From NCBI RefSeq assembly GCF_000716595.1, contig NZ_JNXC01000004.1:62001-126000 (forward strand): a stretch of DNA of 64,000 nt, given 5' to 3'. The position numbers were made by a program, and so were the translations under genes. The stretch comes from Saccharothrix sp. NRRL B-16314. GTDB taxonomy: Bacteria > Actinomycetota > Actinomycetes > Mycobacteriales > Pseudonocardiaceae. Under the pieces are notes generated by a model. The model worked only from the letters and a program-made list of their open reading frames with translations. It was not told the origin of the DNA and did no database searches. How positions within the stretch are numbered: the first letter of the stretch is position 1; each line of letters starts with the position of its first letter. Below, piece after piece: positions 7,926 to 16,785 of this stretch.

Positions 7926-9230
7926 TCACCGGGGCCGTGCGTCGATCTTCTCGGCGTCGCCCAACCGCACACCCGCCGCGGGGACCAGGCCGAACTGGAC
8001 GACCTGCCGGCGGGCGAGGAGGTCGGTGAGCCAGTCGACGGCCACCCGCAGCCGGTTCCCGGGCATCGCCATCAGGTGGTAGCCCCGCGCCACGACCTTC
8101 GCGGGCAGCCCGGTGAGCGGCACGTGCAGCGGGTTCGCGACGGCTTGGGAGCCGGCGAGGTCCACCACGAAACCGAGGTCGCGGTGCCGGTACGTCGCCA
8201 CGGCGCCGTGACCGAGGGAGGCCGCGACGTTCCGGCCGGCGAGCTTGCCCTGGCGCTGCGCGTGCTGCGCGGTCATCGGCGTCGGCTTGCCGTCGTTGAA
8301 CACGTCCGGCACGGCGGCGATGTCGCCCGCCGCGAACACGTGCGGGTGGGTCGGCACGGCGAGCGTCGGATCGACCGCCACCCGTCCCTGCACGGTCGCC
8401 AGCGAGACGGCCTCCACCAGCGGGTCCGGCCGCACGCCGACGCACCACACCAACGTCCGGGTCGGGATCTCCGAGCCGTCGGTCAGCCGCGCGCAGTTCG
8501 CCGTGACGGCCTCCACGCTCGTCTCCAGCCGCACGTCGACGCCCCGCGACCGCAGCACCCGCGCGGCGGGCCCGGACAGCCGCTCGTCCAGTCCGGGCAG
8601 CACCCGCGGCGCCATGTCGACCAGCACCCACTTCACCTGGGACTCGGACAACCCGCTGCGCCCGCGCAACGCCGCCCGGGTCAGCTGCTGGCCCTGCGCC
8701 ACCAACTCGGTGCCCGTGTACCCGGCGCCGACCACCACGAACGTCGACCGCGCCGCCCGCTCGGCCGGGTCGGTGGCCTGCTCGGCCAGCTCGACCTGCC
8801 GCAGCACGTGATCGCGCAGGAACACCGCCTCGGCGACCGACTTGAACCCGAACGCGTGCTCGGCCACGCCCGGGATCGAGATCAACCGGGTGACGGAACC
8901 GGACGTCAGCACGATCCGGTCCCACTCCAGGACTTGTTCGTGCCCCTCGACGTCCACCACCGTGCACGTCCGCTCGGCCAGGTCGAGCCCGGTCGCGTGC
9001 GCCTGCACCAGCCGCGTGCGCGGCAGCTTGGGCCGCAACGGCACCGCCACCCGGCGCGGGTCCAGCGACCCACCCGCGACCTCCGGCAGCAGCGGCACGT
9101 AGAGCATGTAGTCGGTGGGGTTGACCGCCACCAGGTCGGCGGCGTCGGAGGGCAGCACCCGTTCCAGCGTGCGCAGGCAGTGGTAGCCCGCGAAGCCCGT
9201 TCCGACGACCAGCACGCGCGGCTTGCCCAT
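7926..9230 (-). CDS. NAD(P)/FAD-dependent oxidoreductase, type II NADH dehydrogenase-like
   Basis: A 434-residue flavoprotein. The ATG at 9230 is preceded by GGAGGG at good spacing. The N-terminal FAD site is RVLVVGTGFAGYHCLRTLE; the NAD(P) site is FVVVGAGYTGTELVAQ near residue 165; the second FAD motif is HVFAAGDIAAVP near 305. Length and layout fit type II NADH:quinone dehydrogenase (Ndh) or a close relative, a peripheral membrane enzyme that passes electrons from NADH to quinone without proton pumping. The C-terminus (VDWLTDLLARRQVVQFG) would be the membrane-contact region. The GGGTACCC palindrome at 9268-9275 may serve as a SigB-type -10 for this gene as well. Confidence 0.88.
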   Translation of the reverse strand: MGKPRVLVVGTGFAGYHCLRTLERVLPSDAADLVAVNPTDYMLYVPLLPEVAGGSLDPRRVAVPLRPKLPRTRLVQAHATGLDLAERTCTVVDVEGHEQVLEWDRIVLTSGSVTRLISIPGVAEHAFGFKSVAEAVFLRDHVLRQVELAEQATDPAERAARSTFVVVGAGYTGTELVAQGQQLTRAALRGRSGLSESQVKWVLVDMAPRVLPGLDERLSGPAARVLRSRGVDVRLETSVEAVTANCARLTDGSEIPTRTLVWCVGVRPDPLVEAVSLATVQGRVAVDPTLAVPTHPHVFAAGDIAAVPDVFNDGKPTPMTAQHAQRQGKLAGRNVAASLGHGAVATYRHRDLGFVVDLAGSQAVANPLHVPLTGLPAKVVARGYHLMAMPGNRLRVAVDWLTDLLARRQVVQFGLVPAAGVRLGDAEKIDARPR

Positions 9231-9267
9231 GGCTCGATCCCTCCGACGAGGAGTCCGTTCCGCCGGC

Positions 9268-9293
9268 GGGTACCCCGGACCCGGAACGGGTAG
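9268..9293 (+). promoter_or_regulatory. SigB/SigF-type promoter, leaderless spacing, for pgmB-GH65 operon
   Basis: GGGTAG at 9288-9293 ends exactly nine bases before ATG 9303. GGGTA at 9268-9272 sits 15 bases further upstream and fits the loose GNNTN -35. The spacing implies transcription starting at or next to the start codon. Confidence 0.55.
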
Positions 9294-9302
9294 ACACGAT
9301 CC

Positions 9303-10019
9303 ATGGCCCTGGGACTGCCCGACGCGATCACCGCCTGTCTCTTCGACCTCGACGGCGTGCTGACGAGCACGGCCGTGCTGCACCGCCGTGCCTGGCGTCG
9401 CACGTTCGACGACTTCCTGCGCCCGCGCGACGAACCGCCGTTCACCGAGGACGACTACATCCGGTACGTCGACGGCCGCCCCCGCTACGACGGCGTGCGG
9501 GCGTTCCTGACGTCGCGCGGCATCACGCTGCCCGAGGGCGAGCCCGACGACCCGCCCGACCGGAACACCGTGCACGGGGTGGGCAACCGCAAGAACGACC
9601 TGCTGGAGGCGATCATCCGGCACGAGGGCGTGACGCCGTACGCGGGCACGGTCCCCTACCTGCGCGCGGTGGAGGACGCGGGCCTCGGCATCGCGGTCGT
9701 CACCTCGTCGGCGAACGCCCGGAAGGTGCTCGACGCGGCCGGCCTGTCGCCGTTCGCGCAGGCCCTGGTGGACGGTGTGGTCATCAGCCGCGACGGGCTC
9801 AAGGGCAAACCCGCGCCGGACTCGTTCCTGGCGGGAGCCCGGCTGCTCGGCGTGCGGCCGGAACACGCCGCCGTGTTCGAGGACGCGCTGTCCGGCGTGG
9901 AGGCGGGCCGCGCCGGCGGGTTCGGGCACGTCGTCGGCGTCGACCGGACCGGTCAGCGGGAAGCCCTGGCGGCGCACGGCGCGGACGTCGTGGTCGAAGA
10001 CCTCGCGGAGCTGCTGTGA
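9303..10019 (+). CDS. Beta-phosphoglucomutase-family HAD hydrolase
   Basis: A 238-residue HAD enzyme. Motif I is [11 protein letters not shown] (nucleophile Asp and general acid Asp), motif [10 protein letters not shown], motif III Lys in GLKGKPAPD, and motif [14 protein letters not shown]. The cap domain follows motif I directly (subclass C1), as in beta-phosphoglucomutase. It should convert beta-glucose 1-phosphate to glucose 6-phosphate in the cytosol. The next gene encodes a GH65 phosphorylase that releases beta-glucose 1-phosphate, and the stop and start overlap (GTGA), so the pair forms a phosphorolytic route for an alpha-glucosyl disaccharide. Confidence 0.9.
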   Translation: MALGLPDAITACLFDLDGVLTSTAVLHRRAWRRTFDDFLRPRDEPPFTEDDYIRYVDGRPRYDGVRAFLTSRGITLPEGEPDDPPDRNTVHGVGNRKNDLLEAIIRHEGVTPYAGTVPYLRAVEDAGLGIAVVTSSANARKVLDAAGLSPFAQALVDGVVISRDGLKGKPAPDSFLAGARLLGVRPEHAAVFEDALSGVEAGRAGGFGHVVGVDRTGQREALAAHGADVVVEDLAELL

Positions 10020-12358
10020 CGGGCTGGGTGGTCGCACCCTGGATGGTGCGGTGGGACGGCCTCGCGGTGGACCAGCTCCACCGGACCGAGTCGGTGTTCG
10101 CGCTGTCCAACGGGCACATCGGCCTGCGCGGCACGTTGGACGAGGGCGAGCCGCGCGGTCTGCCCGGCACCTACCTCAACGGCTTCTACGAGGAGCACGC
10201 GCTGCCGTACGGCGAGTCCGGCCACGGCTACCCGGAGGCCGGGCAGACGATCGTCAACGTCACGGACGGCAAGGTGATCCGGCTGCTGGTCGAGGACGAG
10301 CCGCTGGACATGCGGTACGGCCGGGCCCACTCGCACCGGCGTGAGCTGGACTTCCGCACCGGAACGCTGCGCCGGCACACCGAGTGGGAGTCGCCGACCG
10401 GCCGCCGGGTGACCGTGCGCAGCGAACGGCTGGTGTCGCTGACCCAGCGCGCCGTCGCGGCGATCCACTACGAGGTCGAGCCGAGCGAAGACCTCCAGCT
10501 GGTGGTGCAGTCCGACCTGCTGGCGAACGAACCGGTCGAGCACGACAGCGACGACCCGAGGGTGGCCGCCGCGCTGCACGACCCGCTGGTGGCGGAGTTC
10601 GCGCACGTCGAGGACTACCGGGCGGTGCTGGCGCACCACGCGCGCAACTCCGGGCTGCGGATGGCCGCCGCGATGGACCACGAGTTGGAGGTCGAGGACG
10701 GCCTGCGCACCGAGGTCCGCGCCGAGGGCGACCTGGCCCGGTTCACCGCCGCCGTGGACGTGCCCGCGGGCGGGAAGCTGCGGCTGGTGAAGTACCTGGG
10801 CTACGGCTGGTCCGCGCAACGGTCGATCCCCGCGCTCCGCGCCCAGGTGGAGGCGGCCCTGGCGGGGGCGCGGCAGACCGGGTGGGAGGGCCTGCTGGCG
10901 GAGCAGCGGCGGTTCCTGGACGACTTCTGGGAGGTCGCGGACATCGAGCTGCACGGCGACGACGAGCTCCAGCAGGCGCTGCGGTTCGCGTTGTTCCACA
11001 TCATGCAGGCCGCGGTGCGCGGCGAGACGCGGGCGATCCCGGGAAAGGGGCTGACCGGGCCGGGGTACGACGGGCACGCGTTCTGGGACACCGAGATGTT
11101 CGTGCTGCCGGTGCTGGCCTACACGGTGCCGGAGGCGGCGCGGGACGCGTTGCGGTGGCGTCACTCCACGCTGGGCGAGGCTCGGGAGCGGGCCGCGGTG
11201 CTCGGCCAGCGCGGCGCGGCGTTCCCGTGGCGGTCCATCAGCGGCGCGGAGTGCTCGGCGTACTGGCCCGCGAGCACGGCGGCGTTCCACGTCTCCGGCG
11301 ACGTCGCGCACGCCGTGGCGCAGTACGTGAACGCGACCGGCGACATGGCGTTCGAACGGGAGTGCGGCGCGGAGATCCTGGTGGAGACCGCCCGGCTGTG
11401 GCGGTCGGTGGGTCACCACGACCAGCACGACGGGTTCCGCATCGACGGGGTGACCGGGCCGGACGAGTACTCGGCGGTGGCGGACAACAACATCTACACC
11501 AACCTCATCGCGCAGAAGAACCTGCGTTGCGCGGCGGACGCGTGCGAGCGGCACCCCTACGTCGCCGAACGCCTGGACGTGACCGCCGAGGAGGTCGCCG
11601 AGTGGCGGAACGCGGCCGACGGGATGCTGATCCCGTTCGACCGGCTGCTCGGCGTGCACCAGCAGAACGAGGGGTTCACCTCGCACGCCGAGTGGGACTT
11701 CGACGGCACCGACCCGGACGAGTACCCGCTGCTGCTCAACCGGCCCTACTTCGACCTGTACCGCAAGCAGGTGGTCAAGCAGGCCGACCTCGTGCTGGCC
11801 ATGCACGTGCGCGGCGACGCGTTCACGCCGGCGGAGAAAGCGCGGAACTTCGCCTACTACGAGTCGCGCACGGTGCGCGACTCGTCCCTGTCGGCCGGGA
11901 CGCAGGCGGTGCTGGCCGCCGAGGTCGGCGCGCTGCGGCTGGCCTACGACTACCTGGCCGAGGCGGCGTTCACCGACCTGCACGACCTGCACCGCAACGT
12001 CCACAACGGACTGCACATGGCGTCGCTCGCCGGCGCCTGGGTCGGCCTGGTGGCCGGGTTCGGCGGGATGCGCGACCACGACGGCGAGTTGACCTTCGCG
12101 CCGCGCCTGCCGCCGGGCCTGAGCCGGATGGCGTTCAGGATGGCGTTCCGGGGCACCCGCTTCGCGGTGGAGGTCGAGCCGGGCGCGGTCACGTACCGGA
12201 TCGTCGCGGGCGGTGCGCTGCGGACCCGGCACCACGGCGTCCCGCTGGTCGTCGAACCGGGTCTGCCGGTCACGCTGTCCACACCGGACGCGCCCGAGCC
12301 GCCCGCCCTGAGCCAACCGGCGTCGCGTGCGCCCGCGCGCCGCGTGCCGGCGGGGTGA
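10016..12358 (+). CDS. GH65 family phosphorylase (trehalose/kojibiose/maltose type)
   Basis: A 780-residue enzyme starting at GTG 10016 inside the previous stop. The N-terminal beta-sandwich (about 1-270) leads to the helical barrel, where the general acid Glu484 lies in [17 protein letters not shown]; the barrel also contains [14 protein letters not shown] and the phosphate-side segment [16 protein letters not shown] short beta domain closes the protein. Phosphorolysis of an alpha-glucosyl disaccharide to glucose and beta-glucose 1-phosphate is the expected reaction; the mutase upstream supports this. The exact disaccharide (trehalose, kojibiose, maltose, nigerose) cannot be chosen by eye. 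The last 25 residues are Pro/Ala-rich and look like a dispensable tail. Confidence 0.9.
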   Translation: MTGWVVAPWMVRWDGLAVDQLHRTESVFALSNGHIGLRGTLDEGEPRGLPGTYLNGFYEEHALPYGESGHGYPEAGQTIVNVTDGKVIRLLVEDEPLDMRYGRAHSHRRELDFRTGTLRRHTEWESPTGRRVTVRSERLVSLTQRAVAAIHYEVEPSEDLQLVVQSDLLANEPVEHDSDDPRVAAALHDPLVAEFAHVEDYRAVLAHHARNSGLRMAAAMDHELEVEDGLRTEVRAEGDLARFTAAVDVPAGGKLRLVKYLGYGWSAQRSIPALRAQVEAALAGARQTGWEGLLAEQRRFLDDFWEVADIELHGDDELQQALRFALFHIMQAAVRGETRAIPGKGLTGPGYDGHAFWDTEMFVLPVLAYTVPEAARDALRWRHSTLGEARERAAVLGQRGAAFPWRSISGAECSAYWPASTAAFHVSGDVAHAVAQYVNATGDMAFERECGAEILVETARLWRSVGHHDQHDGFRIDGVTGPDEYSAVADNNIYTNLIAQKNLRCAADACERHPYVAERLDVTAEEVAEWRNAADGMLIPFDRLLGVHQQNEGFTSHAEWDFDGTDPDEYPLLLNRPYFDLYRKQVVKQADLVLAMHVRGDAFTPAEKARNFAYYESRTVRDSSLSAGTQAVLAAEVGALRLAYDYLAEAAFTDLHDLHRNVHNGLHMASLAGAWVGLVAGFGGMRDHDGELTFAPRLPPGLSRMAFRMAFRGTRFAVEVEPGAVTYRIVAGGALRTRHHGVPLVVEPGLPVTLSTPDAPEPPALSQPASRAPARRVPAG

Positions 12359-12709
12359 ATCGGGCGTTCACGACCGGCGTTCACGACCGTTCCGGGGTGC
12401 CCGGAACGGGCAAGCGGTCCTGAAAGGAGTTTCACGGGGATGGGGCGCCCGGTCGGGCTCCAGGGGGGAGGGGAACCCGACCGGGACTGTTAGGCGACCA
12501 TTGGGGGGTGGTGGCCACCTAAGCCCTCATCGTGGCCTTGGGTACCCCCGTTACCGGGTTTCAACCTCGAACCCGGATGTGGTGTGGGTGATCTACGTCA
12601 TCACGGCCGAAATGATCTCCGCAGAAGTACGGTTGCGGCCGGGCCAGAGGTAACCCACAGGAGTGAGAGGGGCAGCGCCGCGGGCCGTGGCCGGACAGGA
12701 TTCCGAAAC
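12359..12709. other. Intergenic region with three hairpins; possible structured leader or small RNA
   Basis: This 351-base stretch has no convincing gene. It holds a 10-bp perfect stem (12448-12457 with 12476-12485, CCCGGTCGGG and its complement), a GGTGG/CCACC element near 12507-12519, and a 7-bp stem CCGGGTT/AACCCGG at 12554-12576. No T-run follows the first stem, so it is not a standard terminator. It precedes a 57-residue gene and could be a structured leader; no known riboswitch class was recognised. Confidence 0.4.
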
Positions 12710-12883
12710 GTGAGCTCAACACCGATCTACGACGAGTTGGCGGCCACCTACCTCGCCGACCTCACACCGGACCCCCGTGAGCCGGTCGCACCCGTGCCGA
12801 CGGGCAAGACCGCGCAGCAGACCCCGGCCCCCGCCGCCCGGACCAAGCCACCGACCGAACCGCGCAAGCGGCCCAAGGCCTGA
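12710..12883 (+). CDS. Short Pro/Thr/Lys-rich protein, 57 residues
   Basis: GTG at 12710 begins a protein with VSSTPIYDELAATYLADLTP at the N-terminus and a Pro/Lys/Arg-rich tail ending in KRPKA. The N-terminal part looks like a short amphipathic helix; the tail is disordered and basic. I have a sense that similar short proteins occur in related actinomycetes but cannot name a family. No strong ribosome site is seen. A hairpin overlaps the stop codon. Confidence 0.5.
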   Translation: MSSTPIYDELAATYLADLTPDPREPVAPVPTGKTAQQTPAPAARTKPPTEPRKRPKA

Positions 12884-12899
12884 GTCCGGACCCGGACTC
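12882..12899. terminator. Hairpin at gene end
   Basis: GAGTCCGG and CCGGACTC form an 8-bp perfect stem with a 2-base centre, starting at the stop codon of the short gene. There is no T-run, which is common for actinobacterial terminators. Confidence 0.4.
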
Positions 12900-13125
12900 C
12901 ACCGCACGCGGCGGAGCAGCCGCCCACTGCCCGTAAGACCTCGATCGGGTGGAGCGGACCGCGTGACGGGCCTTGCTCCCGACAGCGCACTGCACGCCGC
13001 CAGTGAGTGCGACTGAGAGCAGACCGACTCCCCGATCAAGTGATATCGATCGTGACATGCGCTGAGCCGTAATGCCGGCCCGTGTACGGCGATGGGATCT
13101 ATAGGCGGAACCGCTACCCGGAGGG

Positions 13126-13150
13126 GGATGAGCCGAACGGGCGCGGGTAG
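13126..13150 (+). promoter_or_regulatory. SigB/SigF-type promoter, leaderless spacing
   Basis: GGATG (13126-13130), 14 bases, GGGTAG (13145-13150), then exactly nine bases to ATG 13160. Confidence 0.5.
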
Positions 13151-13159
13151 CCCCTTCCC

Positions 13160-13564
13160 ATGCGGAACGAGGTGGCCGTGAAGACCAGGGAAGCCGCGAA
13201 GAAGGCAGACCGCGACCCCGACCCGAAGGACGGGCGCCGGCGCTTCAGCCGGGCACAACTGCTCGCGCTCGTGGTCGGTGTGCTCCAGCTCGTCTTCGCC
13301 TCCGTCCCGTTCCTCCCCACCGGCGACGGCAACGACCACGCCCTCTACGTCGCCACGGGCCTGGCCGGTGTCCTCCTCGCGTGGGACCACCGGCACGCCC
13401 GGTGCTACGGCTTCGGCCTGCTCCTGCTCTACGGTCAGCTGTTCATCGCCGACGCGGAGGCCACCGGCACCCTGGGTCTGCCCACGTGGGAGACGCTGGC
13501 GTACGGTCGGGCGGCCTTGGCGGGCGTGGCCATCGCCCTGATCCCCGCGTTCAAGCGCGAGTAG
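13160..13564 (+). CDS. Small membrane protein, four predicted helices (DUF4383-like)
   Basis: A 134-residue protein with a 30-residue basic, charged cytosolic start and four hydrophobic segments: LLALVVGVLQLVFASVPFLP, ALYVATGLAGVLLAW, CYGFGLLLLYGQLFIA and AYGRAALAGVAIALIPAF. Size and layout resemble DUF4383 membrane proteins; the match is tentative. The start fits a leaderless transcript from the GGGTAG box. The last 130 bases are overlapped, on the other strand, by the C-terminal coding part of the cyclase-domain gene, so one of the two ends may be shorter than drawn. Confidence 0.7.
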   Translation: MRNEVAVKTREAAKKADRDPDPKDGRRRFSRAQLLALVVGVLQLVFASVPFLPTGDGNDHALYVATGLAGVLLAWDHRHARCYGFGLLLLYGQLFIADAEATGTLGLPTWETLAYGRAALAGVAIALIPAFKRE

Positions 13565-14232
13565 TCGCCGGCGCTCATCGTGCCGTCCGGGTTGAACCGC
13601 AGCTTGTCGTCGCCGCTGCGGGCGATCGACTCGAACATCGCGCGGTCGGACTTGGTGGTGGGTCGCCAGTACATGTGCGCGCCGTGGGTGACGCCCATGT
13701 CCAGCGACATCATGGTCGCCACCGCCCGGTCGTAGCGGCGGCGGGTCAGGGGCGCGCCGCCGGACTCGCGGATGTCGAACACGTCGTGGTCGCCGGTCAG
13801 GGGCCGCAGCCAACCGCGCTGGTCGTACCCGTGCACGACGCCGTTCCGCACGACGTACTCGCCTCGGCGTTCGAACAGGGCCATCTTGTCGCGCAGCGCG
13901 TCGAACTCCGTGCGCCGCTGGTCGTACCGGCGGATCAGCCGGTCGCTGAGGTCGAAGCGGGGCAGCGACGGCCGGAAGTAGCCGACGAGGCCCCGGTGGC
14001 GGCGGGCCGCGCCCAGCCGGACGTCCAGGTCGTCGATGGTCTTGGCCTTCACCGCCTCCGGTTTGGGCAGCGCGCCTTCGCGCAACCAGGCCACCGCGTG
14101 CGGGTTCGTCGCCCGCACGTCGATGACCAGGTCCTGCTCGGCGGCCACGTGCTGGAACTTGCGGGCGTTCTCGGTCGGCATGCCGAAGACAGGCTCCACC
14201 GACGACAGGGGGAAGAGGTGATCAGTGCGCAC
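13435..14232 (-). CDS. Divergent edema-factor/CyaA/ExoY-type nucleotidyl cyclase domain protein
   Basis: A 265-residue protein if started at GTG 14232; the frame stays open to 14310, but that extension runs into the divergent gene. Landmarks match the anthrax edema factor, CyaA and ExoY class II cyclase domain in order: GMPTENARKFQHVAAE (17-32), IDVRATNPHAVAWL (37-50), PKPEAVKAKT (56-65, in the place of the KGxxVxxKSS loop, with Lys57 for the catalytic Lys and Lys62 where edema factor has His), LVGYFRPSL (82-90), RPLTGDHDVF (143-152, metal-binding Asp148 and Asp150) and VTHGAHMYW (181-189, His183). No signal peptide, transmembrane segment, calmodulin-binding region or toxin delivery domain is seen. 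It may be an intracellular cyclase, an orphan toxin domain, or inactive. Its 3' end overlaps the convergent membrane-protein gene. Confidence 0.7.
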   Translation of the reverse strand: MRTDHLFPLSSVEPVFGMPTENARKFQHVAAEQDLVIDVRATNPHAVAWLREGALPKPEAVKAKTIDDLDVRLGAARRHRGLVGYFRPSLPRFDLSDRLIRRYDQRRTEFDALRDKMALFERRGEYVVRNGVVHGYDQRGWLRPLTGDHDVFDIRESGGAPLTRRRYDRAVATMMSLDMGVTHGAHMYWRPTTKSDRAMFESIARSGDDKLRFNPDGTMSAGDYSRLNAGIRAMATPAKAARPYASVSHVGRPRVPVASASAMNS

Positions 14233-14294
14233 GGCTATTAAGGTCCGCCCGAAATGCGCGTGCACGAGAGCGCCCGCTTCGGTTAGCTCGAAGC

Positions 14295-14804
14295 GTGACC
14301 CCTGATTCACTGATAGGACTTCTGGCGGAACCCGAACGGTTGCGGGTCGTGGCCGCTCTCGTCCTGGGTGCCCGCACGACCGGGGACGTCACCGGGTCGA
14401 CCGGGCTGGGCGTGCGGCAGGTCGAGGAGTCGTTGCGCCGGCTTCGGTCGGCGGGGCTCGTCGTGACCGACGGATCGGTGCTGCGAGTGCGCGAGGAACT
14501 GTTCAAGGAGGCCACCCGGGTCGAACAGGCGAACCGGGCCCCGGAGGACCCGTTCGTGCGGGACGGGCGGCTGGTGAAGCTCCCCGCCCAGCGTGGACGC
14601 CGGCGGGCCGTGCTCGAACAGGTGAGCACCACGTTCGAGCCGGGTAGAAGGTACCCCGAGCGGGAAGTGGCGGAAGTGCTGAAGCGCTGGTGCGAGGGTG
14701 GCGAGGTCGACCACGTGGCGGTGCGCCGGTACCTCGTGGACGAAGGCCTGCTCAGCCGGGCCGACGGCGAGTACTGGCGTACCGGCGGCCCGGCGGGCGT
14801 CTAA
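14295..14804 (+). CDS. Helix-turn-helix protein with C-terminal DUF2087
   Basis: A 169-residue protein from GTG 14295. Residues 1-70 form a winged-helix repressor-like domain (LLAEPERLRVVAALVLGA, then GVRQVEESLRRLRSAGLV). Residues about 95-169 match DUF2087: RYPEREVAEVLKRW, then DHVAVRRYLVDEGLLSR and YWRTGG. DUF2087 regulators are common in actinobacteria and firmicutes; targets are unknown. It is divergent from the cyclase-domain gene with only about 60 bases between them, so it could control that gene. It ends 7 bases before the convergent aldo/keto reductase gene. Confidence 0.88.
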   Translation: MTPDSLIGLLAEPERLRVVAALVLGARTTGDVTGSTGLGVRQVEESLRRLRSAGLVVTDGSVLRVREELFKEATRVEQANRAPEDPFVRDGRLVKLPAQRGRRRAVLEQVSTTFEPGRRYPEREVAEVLKRWCEGGEVDHVAVRRYLVDEGLLSRADGEYWRTGGPAGV

Positions 14805-14811
14805 TCGGGTC

Positions 14812-15630
14812 TCAGCCGAACGTGTCCGGGTCGGGGCCGATGCGCCGGCCGCGGTCCAGTCCGGCGATGCCGCGCAGGTCGTCGGCGTCCAACTCGAAGT
14901 CGGACACGGCGAAGTTCTCCGCGATGCGGCTCGGCGTCACCGACTTGGGGATCACGACGTTGTCCAGTTGCAGGTGCCAGCGCAGCACGACCTGCGCCGG
15001 TGACCGGCCGTGCTTCGCGGCGATGCCGGTGACGACCGGGTCGGCCAGCAGCTCGCCGCCCTGCGCCAACGGGCTCCACGCCTCGGTCGCGATGCCGTGC
15101 CGGACGTGGAACGCGCGCAGTTCGGCCTGCTGGAGCCACGGGTGCAGCTCGACCTGGTTCACCGCGGGCACCGCGCCGGTGGCCTCCACGACCCGCTCCA
15201 GGTGCGTGGGCTGGAAGTTGGACACGCCGATGGCCCGGACCCGGCCGTCCGCGTACAGCTTGCCCAGTGCGCGCCAGGTGTCGACGTACCGGTCCCGCTT
15301 GGGCGCGGGCCAGTGGATCAGGTACAGGTCGACCCGGTCCAGGCCGAGCCGCTCGGCGCTCGCGTCGAACGCGCGGAACGCGTCCTCGTAGCCCTGGTCG
15401 TCGTTCCACAGCTTGGTCGTCACGAACAGCTCGTCGCGCGCGATCCCCGAGTCGGCGATCGCCCGGCCGACCGGTTCCTCGTTGCGGTAGGCGGCGGCCG
15501 TGTCGATGCTGCGGTAGCCGACCCGCAACGCCTCGGCGACCGTCTCGTAGGTGTCCTCTTCGGACACTTGGAAGACACCGAAACCGAGCTGCGGCATGGC
15601 GACGCCGTTGTTCAGGGTGACAGTCCTCAT
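14812..15630 (-). CDS. Aldo/keto reductase (2,5-diketogluconate reductase-like)
   Basis: A 272-residue TIM-barrel NADPH-dependent reductase. The catalytic tetrad is visible: Asp in SIDTAAAYRNEE with Tyr four residues on, Lys in VTTKLWN and His in YLIHWP. The cofactor site VVIPKSVTPSRIAENF is near the C-terminus. Length matches the AKR5 group that reduces aldehydes, ketoacids and diketogluconate. ATG 15639 would add three residues. A GGGTAC box on this strand at 15737-15742 with GAGTA 14 bases upstream could drive it with a leader of about 100 bases. Confidence 0.92.
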   Translation of the reverse strand: MRTVTLNNGVAMPQLGFGVFQVSEEDTYETVAEALRVGYRSIDTAAAYRNEEPVGRAIADSGIARDELFVTTKLWNDDQGYEDAFRAFDASAERLGLDRVDLYLIHWPAPKRDRYVDTWRALGKLYADGRVRAIGVSNFQPTHLERVVEATGAVPAVNQVELHPWLQQAELRAFHVRHGIATEAWSPLAQGGELLADPVVTGIAAKHGRSPAQVVLRWHLQLDNVVIPKSVTPSRIAENFAVSDFELDADDLRGIAGLDRGRRIGPDPDTFG

Positions 15631-15753
15631 GGGGACCATGATGCCCGCTGCCGACGCGTCCCGCGGATGGGGCGCGTCGACGGGCAGCACGCCTCGACCG
15701 ACCGCCGCACGGTCGGACCTCGGCCACCAGCGTGTAGTACCCGGTGAAGTGGC

Positions 15754-15778
15754 GGTTACTCCTCGGGCGGACGGGTAG
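15754..15778 (+). promoter_or_regulatory. SigB/SigF-type promoter, leaderless spacing, before UDP-sugar cluster
   Basis: GGTTA (15754-15758), 14 bases, GGGTAG (15773-15778), then exactly nine bases to ATG 15788. One of the best matches to the SigB/SigF pattern in the window. Confidence 0.62.
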
Positions 15779-15787
15779 GCCCACCCC

Positions 15788-16714
<927 letters not shown>

Positions 16715-16785
16715 CCGGTCGACACCCCGTCTCGATCACGCGGTCGCCACCGCAACGGTCCACACAGGAGCGAAAGGGGAACGCC

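Noticed and set aside
10384..12423. 679-codon open frame overlapping the GH65 gene
   Set aside because: Arg/Gly/Ala-rich shadow in another frame of the GH65 gene; no motif and no ribosome site.
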